Shown here piece after piece: positions 28,898 through 38,688 of a stretch of 40,681 bases of DNA. The DNA lies in contig JAQVAY010000003.1 of NCBI GenBank assembly GCA_028690575.1, forward strand, positions 1 to 40,681, read 5' to 3'. Positions within the stretch are counted from its first letter, which is position 1. Each line of letters opens with the position of its first letter. The translations under genes and the position numbers were made by a program. The notes under the pieces were generated by a model. The model searched no databases, was not told the DNA's origin, and saw only the letters and a program-made list of their open reading frames with translations. The stretch is from Bacilli bacterium. Lineage in GTDB: Bacteria > Bacillota_I > Bacilli_A > RFN20 > CAG-826.

Positions 28898-29930
28898 CTT
28901 TTCCTCCTTTATCATCAAATTGTGCGAAATATTCATTTAGTTTTTCACTCAAGTATTCGAGAGCGCTGAGCGCTTTGTCGTAATCCATACGAGTGGGACC
29001 GAGCAAGGTAATGGAAGTTTCTCCTTCACTTCCAAGCTTAATTTTAGCGGTAATGGCTGATACATCAGGATTTCCGCTCACGTCACCTATTTTAACGACA
29101 GGGATATTGCTATCTCCTTTTAAATTTCCTTCAACTTCTTTAATTAACGTACTGTCATTGAGAAGGTGGAACATTCTTTGAAGCTTTTCAGCGTCGTTTT
29201 TGAATTCAGGATTATTGAACAGTTCTTCTCTTCCGTACAAGGAGAGACGGTCGCTTGCGAAGCGAACAAATGTTTCAAGTAAGGCTTGATAAACCAAGTC
29301 GTGACTAACAATATAATCGTTAAGAATTGGTTTTAGAGCTTTTATTTTCTCAACTAATTGAAATATGGGTGTACCTTTCAAGCGATCATTTAATAAGGTA
29401 ACGCACGAGACTATTTCACTAGCATCAATGCCTTTTTCTAAGAGGAAGGTTTTGTTTTCCACGTAGCCTTTATCAGTCACAAAGACCGCTGTTATAGTAT
29501 TAGGACCAATAGGGACAAGCTGAATGTTAGCGAGTCGCTCTTCTTTTTCATCCGGACCCATAACCACAGAAACAAGAGAAGTCATTTGCGATAGTATTTC
29601 ACAGCTTGATTTGAGCACTTCTTCAATAGACTGAATCTTAGCAGTTAATATGTTTTGCAAAGAATATTTCAAGTCTTCATCGACACTTTTGTCGCGAAGG
29701 TGTTCGCAGTAGTAGCGATATCCTTGCGCGCTTGGGGCTCGCCCACTTGAGGTGTGTGTTTTTTCTATCAATTCACTTTTTTCCAAGGCTACCATTTCAT
29801 TGCGGATGGTTGCTGAAGAATAGGGAAGGTGATATTCATCAATCAAAGTTTGGCTACCGACTGGTTCAGCGTGTTTAATAAAGTATTCAACGATATGTTT
29901 AAGAATCGTATCACTTCTTGATAATGCCAT
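28881..29930 (-). CDS. hrcA: Heat-inducible transcription repressor HrcA
   Basis: MALSRSDTILKHIVEYFIKHAEPVGSQTLIDEYHLPYSSATIRNEM; start 29930 because 29951 lies inside CIRCE. Confidence 0.93.
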   Translation of the reverse strand: MALSRSDTILKHIVEYFIKHAEPVGSQTLIDEYHLPYSSATIRNEMVALEKSELIEKTHTSSGRAPSAQGYRYYCEHLRDKSVDEDLKYSLQNILTAKIQSIEEVLKSSCEILSQMTSLVSVVMGPDEKEERLANIQLVPIGPNTITAVFVTDKGYVENKTFLLEKGIDASEIVSCVTLLNDRLKGTPIFQLVEKIKALKPILNDYIVSHDLVYQALLETFVRFASDRLSLYGREELFNNPEFKNDAEKLQRMFHLLNDSTLIKEVEGNLKGDSNIPVVKIGDVSGNPDVSAITAKIKLGSEGETSITLLGPTRMDYDKALSALEYLSEKLNEYFAQFDDKGGKDGGDA

Positions 29931-29944
29931 ATCATAACCTCCTT

Positions 29945-29971
29945 TTAGCACTCTTTCGTTTTTAGTGCTAG
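29945..29971 (-). promoter_or_regulatory. CIRCE element (HrcA operator)
   Basis: TTAGCACTC-N9-TAGTGCTAG, 2 mismatches to TTAGCACTC-N9-GAGTGCTAA; upstream of hrcA SD. Confidence 0.9.
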
Positions 29972-29975
29972 TCTA

Positions 29976-30003
29976 ATTATAAAATGTTTGTTGGCAGTGT
30001 CAA
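29976..30003 (-). promoter_or_regulatory. Predicted sigma-A promoter of hrcA-grpE-dnaK-dnaJ
   Basis: Minus strand TTGACA (29998-30003) - 16 nt - TATAAT (29976-29981), both hexamers perfect, just upstream of CIRCE. Confidence 0.85.
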
Positions 30004-30043
30004 CAGGTAATTGCTAAAAAATAATCAGACATAGTCTAATTCA

Positions 30044-30067
30044 TAAAAAAATGGCTTTTTTGCCATT
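30044..30067 (-). terminator. Rho-independent terminator of hemW unit
   Basis: Minus strand AATGGC-AAAAAA-GCCATT followed by TTTTT. Confidence 0.75.
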
Positions 30068-30094
30068 AAAATAATGTTTCAAAAGTAAAAAAAT

Positions 30095-31198
30095 CTATTC
30101 GCTCATGAACTGAACGACGATTTGATCGAGTATCATCATTCCTTCGTAAGTAGGGATTAAATGATTGTCTTCTATCTTCAATAAACCTTCATTGATGAAT
30201 GATGTAATACTCGGCTGGTGAATGGAGAGGAAATCTTCGCCAAAACGTTTCTGGTATTCATCAAAGGATAAACCCAAGATGGTCCGCAAAGAGAGCATGA
30301 GGTAATATACTTTATCATCTTCATAAGTAACCAATTCCTTACTACCCAAGAATTGTCCATTGTTATATTGATTAATGCTGTTCGTGTTGCGGTAGCGATA
30401 TTTATCGACAAAGCCACTCGCTCCGAGACCAATTCCATAATACTGATCATCTTTCCAATAAGTGAGATTATGAAGGCTAAAACGACCTGGTTTGGCCCAG
30501 TTGCTTACTTCGTAATGAATAAAACCCGCTTCAGTCAATTGATTAGCGATTAAATCGTATAATTCTCGAGAATAGTCATCGCTGACTTCTTTAATTCCGT
30601 CAAGGTAAAATTTGGTGTGTGGGTGAATGGATAATGAGTAGCAAGAGATATGTTCGACCTCTAAATCAATTAAGCTATTAATATCCTGTAACAACATGTT
30701 TTTAGTAACCTGGGGAAGTCCTAAGATTAGATCGACGTTAATGTTATTAAAGCCAAGGTTACGCGCATGTCTAATTGCCGTCTTAACATCATTAAAAGTG
30801 TGATGTCTATTGAGCAAAGCGAGAATTTTATCATCTGTCGATTCCACACCCAAAGAAATACGATTAACTCCATATTTCTTTAACATAGTTAATTTTTTAA
30901 TACTTAGAGATTCTGGGTTAGCTTCAATTGTGAATTCTTCCGCATCTTTTGAATAAGGTTGAAGCATATTTAAAAGCTTCTCAAAGAGATGGTCTTCTAA
31001 CGAGGTTGGTGTGCCCCCTCCAATATATATTGTCTTTAGAGAATGGTTGATATTTGAAGATGTTAGTTCTTCTTGGAGCATCTCGAGATATTTTTCTGCT
31101 AAAGAAGTAAAATACTGCAACTTGGGGAAGTCGCAGTAATGACAAATGTGTTCACAAAAAGGAATGTGAATATAAAGGGAAGAGGGCTTATTTGTCAT
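30095..31198 (-). CDS. hemW: Radical SAM protein HemW (oxygen-independent coproporphyrinogen oxidase-like)
   Basis: SLYIHIPFCEHICHYCDFPK (CxxxCxxC), YIGGGTPTSL; start trimmed to MTNKPSS (31198). Confidence 0.9.
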   Translation of the reverse strand: MTNKPSSLYIHIPFCEHICHYCDFPKLQYFTSLAEKYLEMLQEELTSSNINHSLKTIYIGGGTPTSLEDHLFEKLLNMLQPYSKDAEEFTIEANPESLSIKKLTMLKKYGVNRISLGVESTDDKILALLNRHHTFNDVKTAIRHARNLGFNNINVDLILGLPQVTKNMLLQDINSLIDLEVEHISCYSLSIHPHTKFYLDGIKEVSDDYSRELYDLIANQLTEAGFIHYEVSNWAKPGRFSLHNLTYWKDDQYYGIGLGASGFVDKYRYRNTNSINQYNNGQFLGSKELVTYEDDKVYYLMLSLRTILGLSFDEYQKRFGEDFLSIHQPSITSFINEGLLKIEDNHLIPTYEGMMILDQIVVQFMSE

Positions 31199-31409
31199 CT
31201 TCCTTATCTTTGTAGCTGCTGATTTCTTCAGCGGTTTTTTCATCATCAACTGGGACAAGAACTCTATCTAGTTCTTCTTTGATGATTTCTTTTTCATCCT
31301 TTTTCGCTTCTTTGAGTTTTGGATGCATTAGACGGTGAATAATAAACGCAATTAAAGCGATAATTGCCGCAGCGATGACAATGATAAGAAATATTAATAA
31401 ATTGTCCAT
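31188..31409 (-). CDS. Small single-pass membrane protein with charged tail
   Basis: 73 aa; MDNLLIFLIIVIAAAIIALIAFIIHRLMHPKLKEAKKDEKE...; SD-like AGAAAGGC upstream; overlaps hemW start. Confidence 0.6.
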   Translation of the reverse strand: MDNLLIFLIIVIAAAIIALIAFIIHRLMHPKLKEAKKDEKEIIKEELDRVLVPVDDEKTAEEISSYKDKEDDK

Positions 31410-31421
31410 AAAATAGCCTTT

Positions 31422-32897
31422 CTAGTTACGAGGAATTGGTGTGTAAACATTTTTGTTTTTCACCATTTCTTTACGATAATACCCTAATTCCACTAAATGG
31501 TCCATAGATGTTCTTGCTGTTTCATATGCACAGCCAAGCGCTTTCTTGCATTGGGCAATCGTATATTTCTTCCCTAATGTGCAATGACGAGCATAAAACT
31601 TTGCTTCATTTCTCTTTAGGGAAGGATCTAATTCTAGAAGATGTTCTTCTAAACGGCAAGCCTGCTTTTCGTCTAAAACTGGAGGAATGTAACTGACAGC
31701 AATCTTTTCAGTTGAGACTTCGCTCACTTCTTCTTTTTCAACTGGTTTAGGCTCGCTCTTTTCAGTCGGCTTAACAACAGGTTCCCTTGGTTTTAGCTCA
31801 GGTTTAGCAAATATTGGTTCTCCTGGAAGAGGTTCTTTTTCAATAATTTGTTCTTTTTTAACTTCTATAATCGGCTCTACTGCCTCAGCGGGAACTTCTT
31901 CGATGCGATAGTAGTCTTTTTTCATCTCTTCGCTGTTTCGATTGGCGATATAATCGAGAACTTTTTCGCATTTATCACTGATATAAGGAAGGGCAAAGTT
32001 GATGAAATATGTCAAGTCATTGGTTTTTTGCACTTCAACAAGGAGGCGGGCGATGACATCTTGTTTCTCGTTAAGAAGTGATTCGAAAGGTAATAGAACA
32101 CCCAATTCAGAAAGGCCAGTATGAGCTAAGACAGCTTTCATCATTAATAGAGCAATTTCATCGTTATATGAAGGAAAAGGACGAATGTAATTTACATAAT
32201 AATATGTAGCAATACTTTTGACTAGACCACTACTTTTTCCATTCTGAATGAAAGAGAATAAATCGTTCATCATTGAATCGATTAAATGAACAGGAGCAGC
32301 AGTATAAACAGGATCAATTAAAACGCGATTTTCGGGATTCTTATCATCTTTAATCCGATAAAAGCTGGTCAGTTCAGATTCCCCAATAATTTTGGCGTAT
32401 AATTCGGCGAGGAAATCGATATCAATTTGGCTTGAAAATTTACTTTTTATAAAAGTTAATGAGTTTACATAATGTTTTAAGATTCGATGAGTGTTCGAAA
32501 TTTCTTTTACATTTCCTTGAACGAGTGAACGTAAATAAGGTTCCGTGACATCCAACTCATATTTAGAAGCGACAAACTCTAATGATTTAATCAACCAAGC
32601 ATCTTCAAATTGTTTGGCATCTCCGTTGCTTGGACTCATGCGCATATACTCACGTAAAATGCGAAGGAGTTTCCCTTCTAGTTCATTTACGGATGTGGCC
32701 ACTGTTGGGCAAAAGCACACCAGTAAAGAATTGCGATCAACGCTCTTGATATTTAAATACTGATTATAAGCGCTTCGATAGGAAAGAATATTGGCCCAGA
32801 TATTATCAATGAGAGACATTTTTAATTCTTTGCCAACTTCACTACGAGTCGCATATTTAGTTTCAGTAAAACGAATAGCTAAATCATTGCTTGCCAT
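31422..32897 (-). CDS. Fic-fold-like protein with degenerate catalytic motif and C-terminal winged-helix-like region
   Basis: ATYYYVNYIRPFPSYNDEIALLMMKAVLA aligns to the Fic core HPFxxGNGR helix but lacks His and GNGR; C-terminus QCKKALGCAYETARTSMDHLVELGYYRK HTH-like. Confidence 0.65.
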   Translation of the reverse strand: MASNDLAIRFTETKYATRSEVGKELKMSLIDNIWANILSYRSAYNQYLNIKSVDRNSLLVCFCPTVATSVNELEGKLLRILREYMRMSPSNGDAKQFEDAWLIKSLEFVASKYELDVTEPYLRSLVQGNVKEISNTHRILKHYVNSLTFIKSKFSSQIDIDFLAELYAKIIGESELTSFYRIKDDKNPENRVLIDPVYTAAPVHLIDSMMNDLFSFIQNGKSSGLVKSIATYYYVNYIRPFPSYNDEIALLMMKAVLAHTGLSELGVLLPFESLLNEKQDVIARLLVEVQKTNDLTYFINFALPYISDKCEKVLDYIANRNSEEMKKDYYRIEEVPAEAVEPIIEVKKEQIIEKEPLPGEPIFAKPELKPREPVVKPTEKSEPKPVEKEEVSEVSTEKIAVSYIPPVLDEKQACRLEEHLLELDPSLKRNEAKFYARHCTLGKKYTIAQCKKALGCAYETARTSMDHLVELGYYRKEMVKNKNVYTPIPRN

Positions 32898-32920
32898 AAA
32901 AGATACCTCTTTATGGCTTT

Positions 32921-32950
32921 ATTATATAAACATTTCGAAAAATATGGCAA
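32921..32950 (-). promoter_or_regulatory. Predicted sigma-A promoter for the Fic-like gene
   Basis: Minus strand TTGCCA (32945-32950) - 18 nt - TATAAT (32921-32926), then SD AGAGGT and ATG 32897. Confidence 0.6.
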
Positions 32951-32992
32951 GAAGAAAACCAAAATAACTACTAAAATTCTACTAAATAAAAA

Positions 32993-34807
32993 CTAATTAT
33001 CATCATCGTCAATCGATAAGATTGACATAAAGGCTTCTTGAGGTACTTCGACAGAACCAATCTTTTTCATCCTCTTTTTGCCTTCTTTTTGCTTTTCAAG
33101 AAGTTTCTTTTTACGAGAAATATCTCCTCCATAGCACTTGGCTAAGACATCTTTTCGCACTGCTTTAACATCAACGCGCGCCACTACTTTACCACCAATT
33201 GCAGCTTGAATAGGAATTTCAAATTGCTGTCGAGGAATCACTTCTTTGATTCTTCTAATAACGCCAAGACCTCGTTTATATCCATCAGGACGATAGATGA
33301 TGCTACTCAAAGCATCAACGACCGTCGCATTTAATAAGACATCCAATTTGACAAGATCGCTTTTTCGATATGAGGAGTATTCATAGTCAAAAGAAGCGTA
33401 TCCCTTCGTATAACTCTTGAGTTTATCAAAGAAATTATAAATAATTTCAGCAAGTGGCAATTGGTATATCAAAATCATTCTGGTTTCATCGAAATATTCA
33501 AGATTCTCATATATGCCACGTCTTTCTTGACATAACTCCATAGTCGCTCCGACATATTCTTTTGGAGTCATGATTGAAGCTTTAACATATGGTTCTTCAA
33601 TATGATCAATCTTTGAATTATCTGGCAGCTTGCTGGGGTTATCGAGATTAATTACGCTTCCATCTGTCATGTAAACATGATAAATAACGCTTGGAGCGGT
33701 CAAAATTAAATCGAGATCATATTCTCTTTCCAATCGTTCTTGAACGATATCCATATGTAATAAGCCAAGAAAACCACAGCGGAAACCAAAGCCAAGAGCT
33801 TGGCTAGATTCAGCAATATATTGTAAGGAAGCATCACTCAATGACAATTTATCAAGAGCATCTTTTAATTCGTGATATTCTTCGGAATAAACAGGGTATA
33901 ATCCACAGAAGACCATTGGATTCATTATTCGATAACCAGGGAGAGCTTTTGGGGCTGGATTATTGACTGAAGTGACGGTGTCACCAGGTCGGACATCTTT
34001 GATGTTTTTAATTTGAGCGCATAAATAGCCAACTTCACCTGCTGAAAGACTATCAACCTTAATCGGATTGGCAGCGTGAATTCCTAATTCAGTGACTTGG
34101 TATTGCTTGTTGGCTTGCATTAAGCGAATCTCATCGCCAATCTTGACAGTTCCATCCATAATGCGAATGAGAATCACTACTCCTCGATAAGAATCATAGT
34201 AACTGTCAAATATTAAAGCCTTCAAAGGTGCTTCATGGTTTCCATTTGGTGGAGGAACATCTTTAACTATCGTTTCCAATAATTCGTGGATGTGGTAGCC
34301 GGTTTTGGCTGATACTTCGACGACATCAGTGCAGTCAATACCAATCTTTTCTTCGATTTCTTTACGACATAAGTCTGGTCTCGCACTTGGCAAATCAATT
34401 TTATTGATAATTGGTAATATTGTTAGATCATTGTCGATGGCAAGATAAGTATTAGCGAGTGTTTGAGCTTCAACACCTTGAGTGGCATCCACTACCAAAA
34501 TAGCACCTTCACAGGCTGCTAAAGAGCGTGATACTTCATAGGTGAAGTCAACATGCCCTGGAGTGTCAATAAGATTAAAAATATAAGTATTTCCGTCATC
34601 CGCCTTATAGTTCAAAGTAACTGCGTTGAGCTTGATGGTTATGCCTCGCTCTCTTTCCAAATCCATGGAATCGAGAATTTGTTCCTTCATATCACGTTGT
34701 TCAATCGTTCCCGTCGCTTCTAAAATACGATCGGCGAGAGTGCTCTTGCCGTGATCAATATGGGCGATGATGGAGAAGTTTCTAATTTTCTTTTGATCTA
34801 TTTTCAT
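32993..34807 (-). CDS. lepA: Elongation factor 4 (LepA)
   Basis: [36 protein letters not shown]-terminal [23 protein letters not shown]. Confidence 0.95.
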   Translation of the reverse strand: MKIDQKKIRNFSIIAHIDHGKSTLADRILEATGTIEQRDMKEQILDSMDLERERGITIKLNAVTLNYKADDGNTYIFNLIDTPGHVDFTYEVSRSLAACEGAILVVDATQGVEAQTLANTYLAIDNDLTILPIINKIDLPSARPDLCRKEIEEKIGIDCTDVVEVSAKTGYHIHELLETIVKDVPPPNGNHEAPLKALIFDSYYDSYRGVVILIRIMDGTVKIGDEIRLMQANKQYQVTELGIHAANPIKVDSLSAGEVGYLCAQIKNIKDVRPGDTVTSVNNPAPKALPGYRIMNPMVFCGLYPVYSEEYHELKDALDKLSLSDASLQYIAESSQALGFGFRCGFLGLLHMDIVQERLEREYDLDLILTAPSVIYHVYMTDGSVINLDNPSKLPDNSKIDHIEEPYVKASIMTPKEYVGATMELCQERRGIYENLEYFDETRMILIYQLPLAEIIYNFFDKLKSYTKGYASFDYEYSSYRKSDLVKLDVLLNATVVDALSSIIYRPDGYKRGLGVIRRIKEVIPRQQFEIPIQAAIGGKVVARVDVKAVRKDVLAKCYGGDISRKKKLLEKQKEGKKRMKKIGSVEVPQEAFMSILSIDDDDN

Positions 34808-34820
34808 ATGTTTTCGCGTT

Positions 34821-34829
34821 ATTATAGCA
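34821..34829 (-). promoter_or_regulatory. Extended -10 promoter upstream of lepA
   Basis: Minus strand TGCTATAAT (TGnTATAAT), 13 nt before the lepA ATG. Confidence 0.55.
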
Positions 34830-34836
34830 TAAAAGC

Positions 34837-37173
34837 CTATTTCTTAAAGAAATTTAATAAGTGATTTTTCACTTCTTGAGGGTTGAGAACAACTAGATAG
34901 TTACTCCATTCAACTCTAAAGAGATCTTGATATTGACGGTACATATATCTCTCGTCAATTAAAAGCGCAGCTCCTCGGTCTTCTTCACTGCGTATAACTC
35001 TTCCCACCGCTTGCATGACTTTGTTCATGCCAGGATTGAGATAAGCGTAGTCGTGTCCAGGCTTCTCTTGACTCTTAAAATAGGTGGCAATCTGATCGCT
35101 TTCAAAATTAATTCTCGGCATACCAATTCCAATAATTACTGCTCCGATGAGACGGTCATCAATCAAATTTATGCCTTCTGCAAAGGAACCACCAATCACC
35201 AAAAAGCCAACGGTTGTAACGATGGGGTGCCCCATGAAATGTTCTAAGAAACCTACCTTTTCTTGATCGGACATATCGCGATTCTGACGATAAAAAATAA
35301 AGTCTTCCGGAGAGAAAAGTTTAATCAATTTTTCAAGATATTCATAGCTGGGAGCATAGACAAAATAGTTGCCCACTTTATTAGCCACAAATGCGCGAAT
35401 ATATTCAGCGACTTCTTCATAAGAACCTTCTCTATTTTTATATTTAACTGATACTTTAGGGGCCACCATTAATTTGAAATTGCTTTGGGAAAAAGGAGAA
35501 GGAAGAATGAGGGTTGGATCACTATCCTTTTTACCGCCAAGAGTGTCGATAAAATATTCGATTGGAGACAATGTGGCGGAGAAAAATACGCTCCCCTTTA
35601 ATCGATTGGTCATCGATGAAATAAAATAGGAAGCATCTAAACAAAAAAGGTGGATTTTTATATCATCTTTGATTCCATAATAGGCTAAATATCGCTCATT
35701 GAAGAACTCACTGATTTTCATAAAGCGATTGACTTCAAGATAAAAATCAAGCAAGTCTTTGCTGACTATTTCGTGTTCATTTTTATTGAGATCCTGCATC
35801 AAATTGATGAACGAATTGTATAGTTTATATTCCTCTTCAGGGAAGTCTTCCAAGATATGGTCACCAATTGGATAGTTGGTAGAGATTTCCTTAAACATCT
35901 TGTCGAATTTACTCATCGCTTTTTTCAATCGGGAATGCTTTACTTTGCGAATCGATTTTCGGGCTTTCAAAAAAGAAATATAACTAATTGAGGCACTATA
36001 CATATCTCTAGAACGATCAACGAGGTTATGAGCCTCGTCCACTAAAGCTAAATAATGGCTAGCATCCTCTTCAAAATATCGCTTCATAAATGATATTGGA
36101 TCAAAAACATAGTTATAATCGCAGATGATTAAGTCGCAGAATAAAGAAAGATCAAGTTCTAATTCGAAGGGGCATATTTCGTTATCTCGAGCAATTCCGA
36201 CAACTGTTTCATAATTAAAAGTCGAATGGTCAAGTAAAGATTGCTTTAAAACACCCTGAATCTTATTATAATACCCCTTAGCAAATGGACATTCATCAGG
36301 ATTACAGGCCTTTCCGCTTGAAAAACATATTTTATCCTTAGCGGTGACAACTATATCGTTAAGGACAAGCGATTTGCTCTTTAATAATTCAGCTGCTTCG
36401 TAGGCTGCTTCTTTACCAGATGTCTTTGCAGTTAGATAAAAGATTTTGCTCTTGTCATCATCGGCCAGAGATTTGATGAAAGGAAAAAGAGTGGACATGG
36501 TTTTACCAATTCCAGTCGGAGCTTCGCAGTAGAAACGACCACCATTCTTGGTAATTCCATAAGCATATTTTGCCAATTCTCTTTGACCTCTTCGATATTT
36601 GTCAAAAGGAAATTGAAGATTTTTGATCGAAATGTCTCTTTGTTCCTGATGACGAAAGATAATGTTAACAAAGGCTAGGTAATCATAAAGGAGCCTAAAA
36701 ACAAATTGCTCCAATTCCTCTTTGAGAAAATAATAGTAATCCACCATTTTTTCTTTTTCTTTACCCTGACGGATGTAAGTCATTCTTATCCCAATTCGAG
36801 AAAGATTTTGTTCATATAAAAACATCAAAGCGTAGCATTTGGCTTGTCCGAGATGCCAATCGTTGTTTTCTTCTTTAAATGTTTTTAGATCGATAACTGA
36901 GGATTTTATCTCATCAACGATGAATTCATCGGCACTTTTTTTGATAATGCCATCCGCTCTTCCTTGGAGTTCGATTGTCACATCTTCAACAAGAAAGGTG
37001 TGTTTTAAAGGGTATTCGCTTATGTAATCGCTACCTTGCTTTTCTTGGAAACTGGCGTGAATACGACTGCCTTCTTGCATTGAACTGCGATTAAAAACGC
37101 GATTGTCGATATCGCCTCTTCTTAAAAGGAAGTCAACCAGTTGATGAACTGAAAGTTCCAATGATTTGTTCAT
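34837..37173 (-). CDS. PD-(D/E)XK nuclease-like domain fused to DinG/XPD-family Fe-S DNA helicase
   Basis: N-term GRADGII...FIVDEIKSS...QAKCYALMF; helicase [33 protein letters not shown]; Cys set [17 protein letters not shown]...EICPFE. Confidence 0.85.
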   Translation of the reverse strand: MNKSLELSVHQLVDFLLRRGDIDNRVFNRSSMQEGSRIHASFQEKQGSDYISEYPLKHTFLVEDVTIELQGRADGIIKKSADEFIVDEIKSSVIDLKTFKEENNDWHLGQAKCYALMFLYEQNLSRIGIRMTYIRQGKEKEKMVDYYYFLKEELEQFVFRLLYDYLAFVNIIFRHQEQRDISIKNLQFPFDKYRRGQRELAKYAYGITKNGGRFYCEAPTGIGKTMSTLFPFIKSLADDDKSKIFYLTAKTSGKEAAYEAAELLKSKSLVLNDIVVTAKDKICFSSGKACNPDECPFAKGYYNKIQGVLKQSLLDHSTFNYETVVGIARDNEICPFELELDLSLFCDLIICDYNYVFDPISFMKRYFEEDASHYLALVDEAHNLVDRSRDMYSASISYISFLKARKSIRKVKHSRLKKAMSKFDKMFKEISTNYPIGDHILEDFPEEEYKLYNSFINLMQDLNKNEHEIVSKDLLDFYLEVNRFMKISEFFNERYLAYYGIKDDIKIHLFCLDASYFISSMTNRLKGSVFFSATLSPIEYFIDTLGGKKDSDPTLILPSPFSQSNFKLMVAPKVSVKYKNREGSYEEVAEYIRAFVANKVGNYFVYAPSYEYLEKLIKLFSPEDFIFYRQNRDMSDQEKVGFLEHFMGHPIVTTVGFLVIGGSFAEGINLIDDRLIGAVIIGIGMPRINFESDQIATYFKSQEKPGHDYAYLNPGMNKVMQAVGRVIRSEEDRGAALLIDERYMYRQYQDLFRVEWSNYLVVLNPQEVKNHLLNFFKK

Positions 37174-37189
37174 ATGAATATAGTAAAGA

Positions 37190-37212
37190 AAAAGACTAGT
37201 TATTTCTAGTCT
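37190..37212 (-). terminator. Rho-independent terminator after fmt
   Basis: Minus strand AAGACTAG-AAATAA-CTAGTCTT followed by TTTC. Confidence 0.65.
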
Positions 37213-38151
37213 TTACTCGAAGATTTTTCCGAACAATTTTTGATTCCCATTAACGAATGAACGATAGTCCATTCTCTTTTTGCCCTCTTTTTGGATTTCT
37301 AATATTGATAGTTGTCCATCGTTTAATTGAACAACAAGTCCGTTTTTATTGGCTTGAATGATTTCACCAACTTGTCCTTTGAAAGGAATTTTTACTAATT
37401 CGGCCTGATAGATTTTTATTTTTTCCCCTTCAAGAAGTAAATACGCCCCTGGTTTATCGCTTAAGGCTCTTATCCAACCTAATATTTTTTCGGCGTCCAT
37501 TGATAAATCAAGTTTCTCTTGTTCAACTTTAATACTCGGAGCAAAAGTGACTAAACTTTCGTCTTGAACTTCACCAGTAAGTTCTCCATCAATATATTTT
37601 GGCAAATTATCTAGTATTAAATCTTTCGCGGCTGATCCCATCTTGTCGAATAAAGATGTAGCATTATCTTCTGAAACAATCTTTACAATGCGTTTAGCGT
37701 ACATTCTCCCAGCATCCATCTTGTCAATCATTTCCATGAGAGTCATTCCGGTCTCTTTCTCATTATTAATGAGCGCGTATTGGATTGGGGCAGCACCTCG
37801 ATACTTAGGCAACAAAGAGCCATGTAGGTTCAAGCATCCATATTGAGGAATATCTAATAGTCCTTGAGGAACAATTTGTCCGTAGGCCAAAGTGATAATC
37901 AAATCTGGTTGTAATTCTTTTACAAAATCGTATTCTTTACGAATCTTAATAGGTTGAAAAACTGGTATCCCATATTTTTCAGCAACTACTTTTGTGGGGA
38001 CTTTTTCAGTTTCGCCGCTTCTGCCGATTGGCCGATCGGGTTGAGCAATAAGACCAACAAAATGGTATCCGGCTTCAATGAGAGATTCGAACACAAAAGC
38101 GCTAATGCGAGGAGTTCCCATGAATATAAGACGTAGATTTTCTTTTTCCAT
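37213..38151 (-). CDS. fmt: Methionyl-tRNA formyltransferase
   Basis: MEKENLRLIFMGTPRISAFVFESL, LITLAYGQIVPQGLLDIPQYGCLNLHGSLLPKYRGAAPIQ; start re-called to 38151. Confidence 0.93.
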   Translation of the reverse strand: MEKENLRLIFMGTPRISAFVFESLIEAGYHFVGLIAQPDRPIGRSGETEKVPTKVVAEKYGIPVFQPIKIRKEYDFVKELQPDLIITLAYGQIVPQGLLDIPQYGCLNLHGSLLPKYRGAAPIQYALINNEKETGMTLMEMIDKMDAGRMYAKRIVKIVSEDNATSLFDKMGSAAKDLILDNLPKYIDGELTGEVQDESLVTFAPSIKVEQEKLDLSMDAEKILGWIRALSDKPGAYLLLEGEKIKIYQAELVKIPFKGQVGEIIQANKNGLVVQLNDGQLSILEIQKEGKKRMDYRSFVNGNQKLFGKIFE

Positions 38152-38199
38152 AAAATAATTGTAATTCATTTTGCAGACAAAATACATTAAAATGTATGC

Positions 38200-38646
38200 A
38201 TGAAAATAGCTTTATGTTCAGATAGTCACGGCAATAATTCTGCCATAGATGAAATATACAAAAGATTCCCTCATTGCGATTTATATCTTCACGCAGGCGA
38301 TGGAGAAACCTCTTCATCAAGCATTTTTCCTTTTGAAATGGTTAAAGGAAATCGTGACTGGGATATGAATTTGCCTGATAAGTTATTATTCACGACACCT
38401 TATGGACCATTGTTTATGCAACACACCCAAAAAATAGCGGTTTCTTTTTTAATGGAAAACAATATAAAAATCTTTGTTCACGGTCATACTCATAGAAGAG
38501 AATATTTTGAAAACAATGGTGTGATTCATCTTAGTCCGGGGGCTATTTCATTTCCTCGCGATGGCTTCGATTTATCGTTTGCCGTTATTGACATTAGTCA
38601 AGAACAGGTAAAGGTCAGTTTCTATAGTCTTCTCGACAAAGAATGA
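38200..38646 (+). CDS. YfcE/MJ0936-family metallophosphodiesterase
   Basis: MKIALCSDSHGNNSAIDEI, DLYLHAGDGE, VKGNRDWD, FVHGHTHRREYFE. Confidence 0.9.
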   Translation: MKIALCSDSHGNNSAIDEIYKRFPHCDLYLHAGDGETSSSSIFPFEMVKGNRDWDMNLPDKLLFTTPYGPLFMQHTQKIAVSFLMENNIKIFVHGHTHRREYFENNGVIHLSPGAISFPRDGFDLSFAVIDISQEQVKVSFYSLLDKE

Positions 38647-38688
38647 ATTATCTAATATCATTTACGAAAGAAGCAGGGAGATATTTAT

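Noticed and set aside
37171-37185. Leaderless promoter for the nuclease-helicase (TACTAT + 6 nt + ATG)
   Set aside because: Geometry fits but the -10 is only 4/6 and the fmt terminator occupies the -35 region; too weak to claim.
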